The translations under genes were made by a program, and so were the position numbers. Of a stretch of 64,000 bases of DNA, positions 61,333 through 64,000 are shown piece by piece (position 1 is the stretch's first letter; each line of letters opens with the position of its first letter). The DNA is taken from the NCBI RefSeq assembly GCF_000316645.1, contig NC_019684.1:868001-932000 (forward strand), read 5' to 3'. The stretch is from Nostoc sp. PCC 7524. Lineage in GTDB: Bacteria > Cyanobacteriota > Cyanobacteriia > Cyanobacteriales > Nostocaceae. The notes beneath the pieces were generated by a model. That model saw nothing but the letters and a program-made list of their open reading frames with translations, had not been told where the DNA came from and made no database searches.

Positions 61333-62253
61333 ATGCACATACCTGATGGATTTGTTTCTGTACCAGTGGCTGGTGCTACTGGTTTAGCGAGTTTTGTAGC
61401 ATTGTTTTTTGCCTGTGAGCGATCGCAAGCAGCATTTGGTGTCCGTCGCGCCCCTATACTAGGCTTAACTACTGCCTTTATTTTTGCGGCTCAGATGATT
61501 AATTTCCCTGTGGCGGGGGGTACAAGTGGACATTTGCTAGGAGGAGCTTTAGCAGCAATTGTCTTGGGTAGCCCTTGGGCGGGGATGCTTTGCATCGCCA
61601 CAGTCTTAATTATCCAAGCTGTGTTGTTTGCCGATGGTGGGATCACTGCCTTGGGAGCCAATATCTTAAACATGGCAGTGATTGGCGTTTGGGTAGCCTG
61701 GATATTAACTCAAACTTTGCAAAGGTTACTTGGCGGTTCTAAAGAACGCTTACCATTAGCAGCTGGAATTGCGGCTGGTGTGAGTGTCGTCGTAGCAGCT
61801 ATAGCTTGTGCTATTGAATTACTGCTGTCTGGAACCGCATCTATAGCCGTTTTACCAGCGATGGCTGGTGTTCATATCTTGATTGGTGTGGGTGAAGGGA
61901 TAATTACTGGCGGCGTGTTGACATATTTAGCCAAAGCACGTCCAGATTTACTACCAGGGGAACAGGAAGAGATGCGCGGCTGGGTAGTACCTGTCGTTAG
62001 CATTGTCTTAGTGGCTGGTTTACTATCACTGGTTGCCTCAGCTTGGCCTGATGGCTTAGAAAAGGTAGCAGAAGACTTAGGCTTTATCGACTTAGCTGAA
62101 CAAGTCAGGGTAGCTGTACCAACACCCTTAGCAGACTACGGAATTGAAGGGTTGGGTGTAATTGGTACAAGTATCGCTGGGCTGTTAGGTGCGGCAGTTT
62201 GCTTTGTTGTTGCCTTTGGGATAGCCAAAATAGTGAGTCCGAAGAATGCTTAA
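61333..62253 (+). CDS. Ni/Co ECF transporter substrate-binding subunit (CbiM/NikM type with C-terminal PDGLE domain)
   Basis: A 306-residue membrane protein. It begins directly with MHIPDGFVSVPVAG, the metal-site N-terminus of NikM/CbiM proteins without a signal peptide. The family core VLFADGGITALGANILNMAV is present, and the C-terminal part carries SAWPDGLEKVAEDLGF, the PDGLE domain that replaces a separate CbiN/NikN. Such fused M subunits occur in nickel and cobalt transporters; the metal cannot be decided from sequence. It is the first gene of a three-gene ECF unit. Confidence 0.88.
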   Translation: MHIPDGFVSVPVAGATGLASFVALFFACERSQAAFGVRRAPILGLTTAFIFAAQMINFPVAGGTSGHLLGGALAAIVLGSPWAGMLCIATVLIIQAVLFADGGITALGANILNMAVIGVWVAWILTQTLQRLLGGSKERLPLAAGIAAGVSVVVAAIACAIELLLSGTASIAVLPAMAGVHILIGVGEGIITGGVLTYLAKARPDLLPGEQEEMRGWVVPVVSIVLVAGLLSLVASAWPDGLEKVAEDLGFIDLAEQVRVAVPTPLADYGIEGLGVIGTSIAGLLGAAVCFVVAFGIAKIVSPKNA

Positions 62254-62255
62254 TT

Positions 62256-62294
62256 AGGGGATAGGTGACAGGTGACAGGTGACAGGTGACAGGG
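62256..62294. repeat. GGTGACA heptamer array
   Basis: About five units between the M and Q subunit genes. Confidence 0.85.
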
Positions 62295-62339
62295 AAAGAC
62301 TAAATCTGATACATCTTAATTTTGAATTTTGAATTGCGT

Positions 62340-62999
62340 ATGGCTTTACCGTTACGCTTGCATCTATCTCTGGTGATTGTTGTTGGAACAGCCTTATTAA
62401 AGCATCATGCTTGGTATTGGCTGGGTGTGTATGGTGCGATCGCTCTCATTTGGTTAGCAGTTTTACGCCCACCAATCCGTCAAATGGGAGGACTACTAGG
62501 CACAGAATTAATTTTCTTATCTCTAGTCGCCTTACCCTTGGGATGGGAACGAGCCAGTTTTCTTTTAGTTCGTTCTCTTGTCTGTCTCATCACCATGAAT
62601 AGTTTTTTATTAACACTACCCCCCCACAGTTTCGGTATCGCCCTCAAGAGTTTACCTGTACCCAACGCTTTAAAGGAAAATTTACTTCTGGCTGGACAAT
62701 ACCTAGAAATATTACTAGCGGAAGTCAAACGGATGCAGCGTAGCGCCCAACTCAGAGGACTCAATGGCGCATCTGGCTGGTTGCGCTATGCCAGTGCAGC
62801 CATGATTGGCACTTTGTATATCCGCAGTTTGGAAAGGGCAGAACGAGTCTATGGTGCCATGATCCTTCGGGGTTACAACGGGCAATTACCCATAAATTCG
62901 ACATTCCAAGCCAAAGAACGTTTTATTTTGCTGATGGCTTGGGCTTTTGCTATTTGTTTTACCCTCAGTTCCTATTGGCACAGTACAGTCGTGATATAG
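62340..62999 (+). CDS. ECF transporter transmembrane (CbiQ-type) subunit
   Basis: The 219-residue T-component has about five helices and the coupling motifs AQLRGLNGAS and AMILRGYNGQLP. It is smaller than the CbiQ of the first transporter. ATG 62340 is chosen because the upstream frame start at 62322 lies in repeat-derived sequence (TTTTGAATTTTGAATTGCG). The ATPase gene starts about 10-70 bases downstream. Confidence 0.85.
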   Translation: MALPLRLHLSLVIVVGTALLKHHAWYWLGVYGAIALIWLAVLRPPIRQMGGLLGTELIFLSLVALPLGWERASFLLVRSLVCLITMNSFLLTLPPHSFGIALKSLPVPNALKENLLLAGQYLEILLAEVKRMQRSAQLRGLNGASGWLRYASAAMIGTLYIRSLERAERVYGAMILRGYNGQLPINSTFQAKERFILLMAWAFAICFTLSSYWHSTVVI

Positions 63000-63010
63000 A
63001 GTTGTGAATT

Positions 63011-63775
63011 TTGAAATCTTTGACTTCTCACCCCCAACCTTTCACCCATAATCCCCACGCTGGCATAGTGGAGGTAAAAAACTTAGTGTATGCCTATCCG
63101 CACCAAGAACCTGTATTACAAAATATTTCTTTTACTTTAAATGCAGGCGATCGCGTGGCATTGATGGGTGCAACTGGTTCTGGTAAAAGCACCTTATTAG
63201 AAAACCTCATTGGCTTAAAACAGCCGCATTCAGGCAAAATATGGATTAATCATATCCCTTTAGAAGCCAAAACCTTACCCCAAGTCCGGCGATACATCGG
63301 CTTTGGCTTTCAAGATGCCAACGACCAATTATTTATGCCCACTATCTTAGAAGATATTACCTTTGGTCCACGCAATTACGGTGTACCAACAGCCATAGCT
63401 AGCGATCGCGCCCACCAATTATTAGCAGATTTTGGTCTAGCAGCCTACGCCAACCGTTCCGCCCACGAACTATCCGGGGGACAAAGACGACTAGCAGCCC
63501 TCGCTGCAATTTTGGCACTAGAGCCAACAATTTTGATTTTAGATGAGCCAACAACAGGATTAGATCCCGCATGGCGGCGACACTTGGCGCAAGTATTATT
63601 AAATCTACCAGTGCAAGTCATATTAATTGCTTCCCATGAATTACATTGGTTAGGTAAAGTAACTCATAGAGCTTTGGTACTATCTGGTGGTAGCATCGCC
63701 ATCGACAGTGAAATTCAACCACTGTTACAAGACGGGGAAACTTTAGAACAATTAGGTTTACCCATAGGTTGGTAA
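63011..63775 (+). CDS. ECF transporter ATPase (CbiO/NikO type)
   Basis: About 254 residues from a TTG at 63011: Walker A GATGSGKSTL, Q-loop FGFQDANDQLFM, signature LSGGQRRLA, Walker B LILDEPTTGLD and H-loop ASHE. The start is uncertain because no ATG precedes the domain; GTG 63068 immediately before VEVKNLVYAY is an alternative. It completes the second ECF transporter with the M and Q subunits. Confidence 0.88.
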   Translation: MKSLTSHPQPFTHNPHAGIVEVKNLVYAYPHQEPVLQNISFTLNAGDRVALMGATGSGKSTLLENLIGLKQPHSGKIWINHIPLEAKTLPQVRRYIGFGFQDANDQLFMPTILEDITFGPRNYGVPTAIASDRAHQLLADFGLAAYANRSAHELSGGQRRLAALAAILALEPTILILDEPTTGLDPAWRRHLAQVLLNLPVQVILIASHELHWLGKVTHRALVLSGGSIAIDSEIQPLLQDGETLEQLGLPIGW

Positions 63776-63895
63776 GTGTTATGACTGTAACTGCCACAGA
63801 CAGTCCCTGTTCACCATTAAAGCCACTCCTACTACTCCCCACAGGCTACAAGAGCCTGATACCCTCTTAACTAAGAGTTGAAATCTGGGGAATTT

Positions 63896-64000
63896 ATGGT
63901 TAACGCCCAAGAGATTAAATTGCTAGTTGTCGATATAGACGGCACTATTTCAGGAGAGTCAAATACTGTTAGTCAGGCTGTCAAGGAAGCGATCGCCGCA
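63896..64000 (+). CDS. HAD-superfamily (Cof-type) hydrolase, N-terminus only
   Basis: The 35 codons before the right edge read MVNAQEIKLLVVDIDGTISG and onwards; DIDGT is HAD motif I with the nucleophilic Asp. GGGGAA lies 4-9 bases before ATG 63896. Cof-type phosphatases act on sugar phosphates or flavin/pyridoxal derivatives; the rest is outside the window. Confidence 0.8.
   Translation, partial: MVNAQEIKLLVVDIDGTISGESNTVSQAVKEAIAA

Overview
The window is a piece of chromosome from a filamentous, probably heterocyst-forming cyanobacterium of the Nostoc/Anabaena/Calothrix type. The evidence is the very frequent octamer GCGATCGC (HIP1), many arrays of short tandem heptamers (TGACAGG-like and GGGGATT-like), small dispersed palindromic repeats, a Mo-nitro_C family protein, a cyanobacterial-type N-acetylglutamate kinase and several small proteins of cyanobacterial character. 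No rRNA, tRNA, CRISPR array or phage module was seen.

Layout. 1-9.8 kb: a truncated multi-domain PAS/GAF histidine kinase, a histidine phosphatase, a thioredoxin-fold (AhpC/TSA-like) protein, MsrA, a secreted PEP-CTERM-type hydrolase and the glycolate dehydrogenase subunits GlcE and GlcF. 9.8-14.7 kb: a non-coding stretch with possible structured RNA, then an arsenosugar operon (arsM, a PiT-type phosphate transporter, arsS) behind a single-domain response regulator that carries an in-frame repeat insertion, and an orphan Mo-nitro_C protein. 15-24 kb: a methyltransferase, a creatininase-family amidohydrolase, an SLH-domain protein, a CPA2 cation/proton antiporter, a ThDP-dependent keto-acid decarboxylase with an amino-acid dehydrogenase, and a convergent short-chain dehydrogenase.

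24.4-33.9 kb is the most interesting part: nine same-strand genes that look like a chromosomal type IV secretion apparatus (VirB2-, B3-, B4-, B5-, B6-, two B8-, B10- and B9-like, in that order). No relaxase, coupling protein or VirB11 is visible. 34-47 kb is housekeeping: a DUF3153-type lipoprotein, a TPR protein, argB, aroK, a STAND/NB-ARC ATPase, ubiX, an RNase II/R-family exoribonuclease and clpP. 47-52.3 kb: two tandem micro-ORFs, a DUF255 thioredoxin-domain protein, a VOC protein, mobA and a periplasmic metal/cobalamin-binding lipoprotein.

52.3-55.9 kb: an IS701-family element with intact inverted repeats and a TTAA duplication sits at the ninth to tenth codon of a histidine kinase gene. 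Removing it restores an open reading frame starting at 52460. A receiver-domain gene follows. 56-64 kb is a metal-transport block: an FTR1 permease and a bacterioferritin on the minus strand, then a CbiMNQO cobalt ECF transporter and a second Ni/Co ECF transporter with a PDGLE-bearing M subunit, and the start of a Cof-type HAD phosphatase cut by the right edge.
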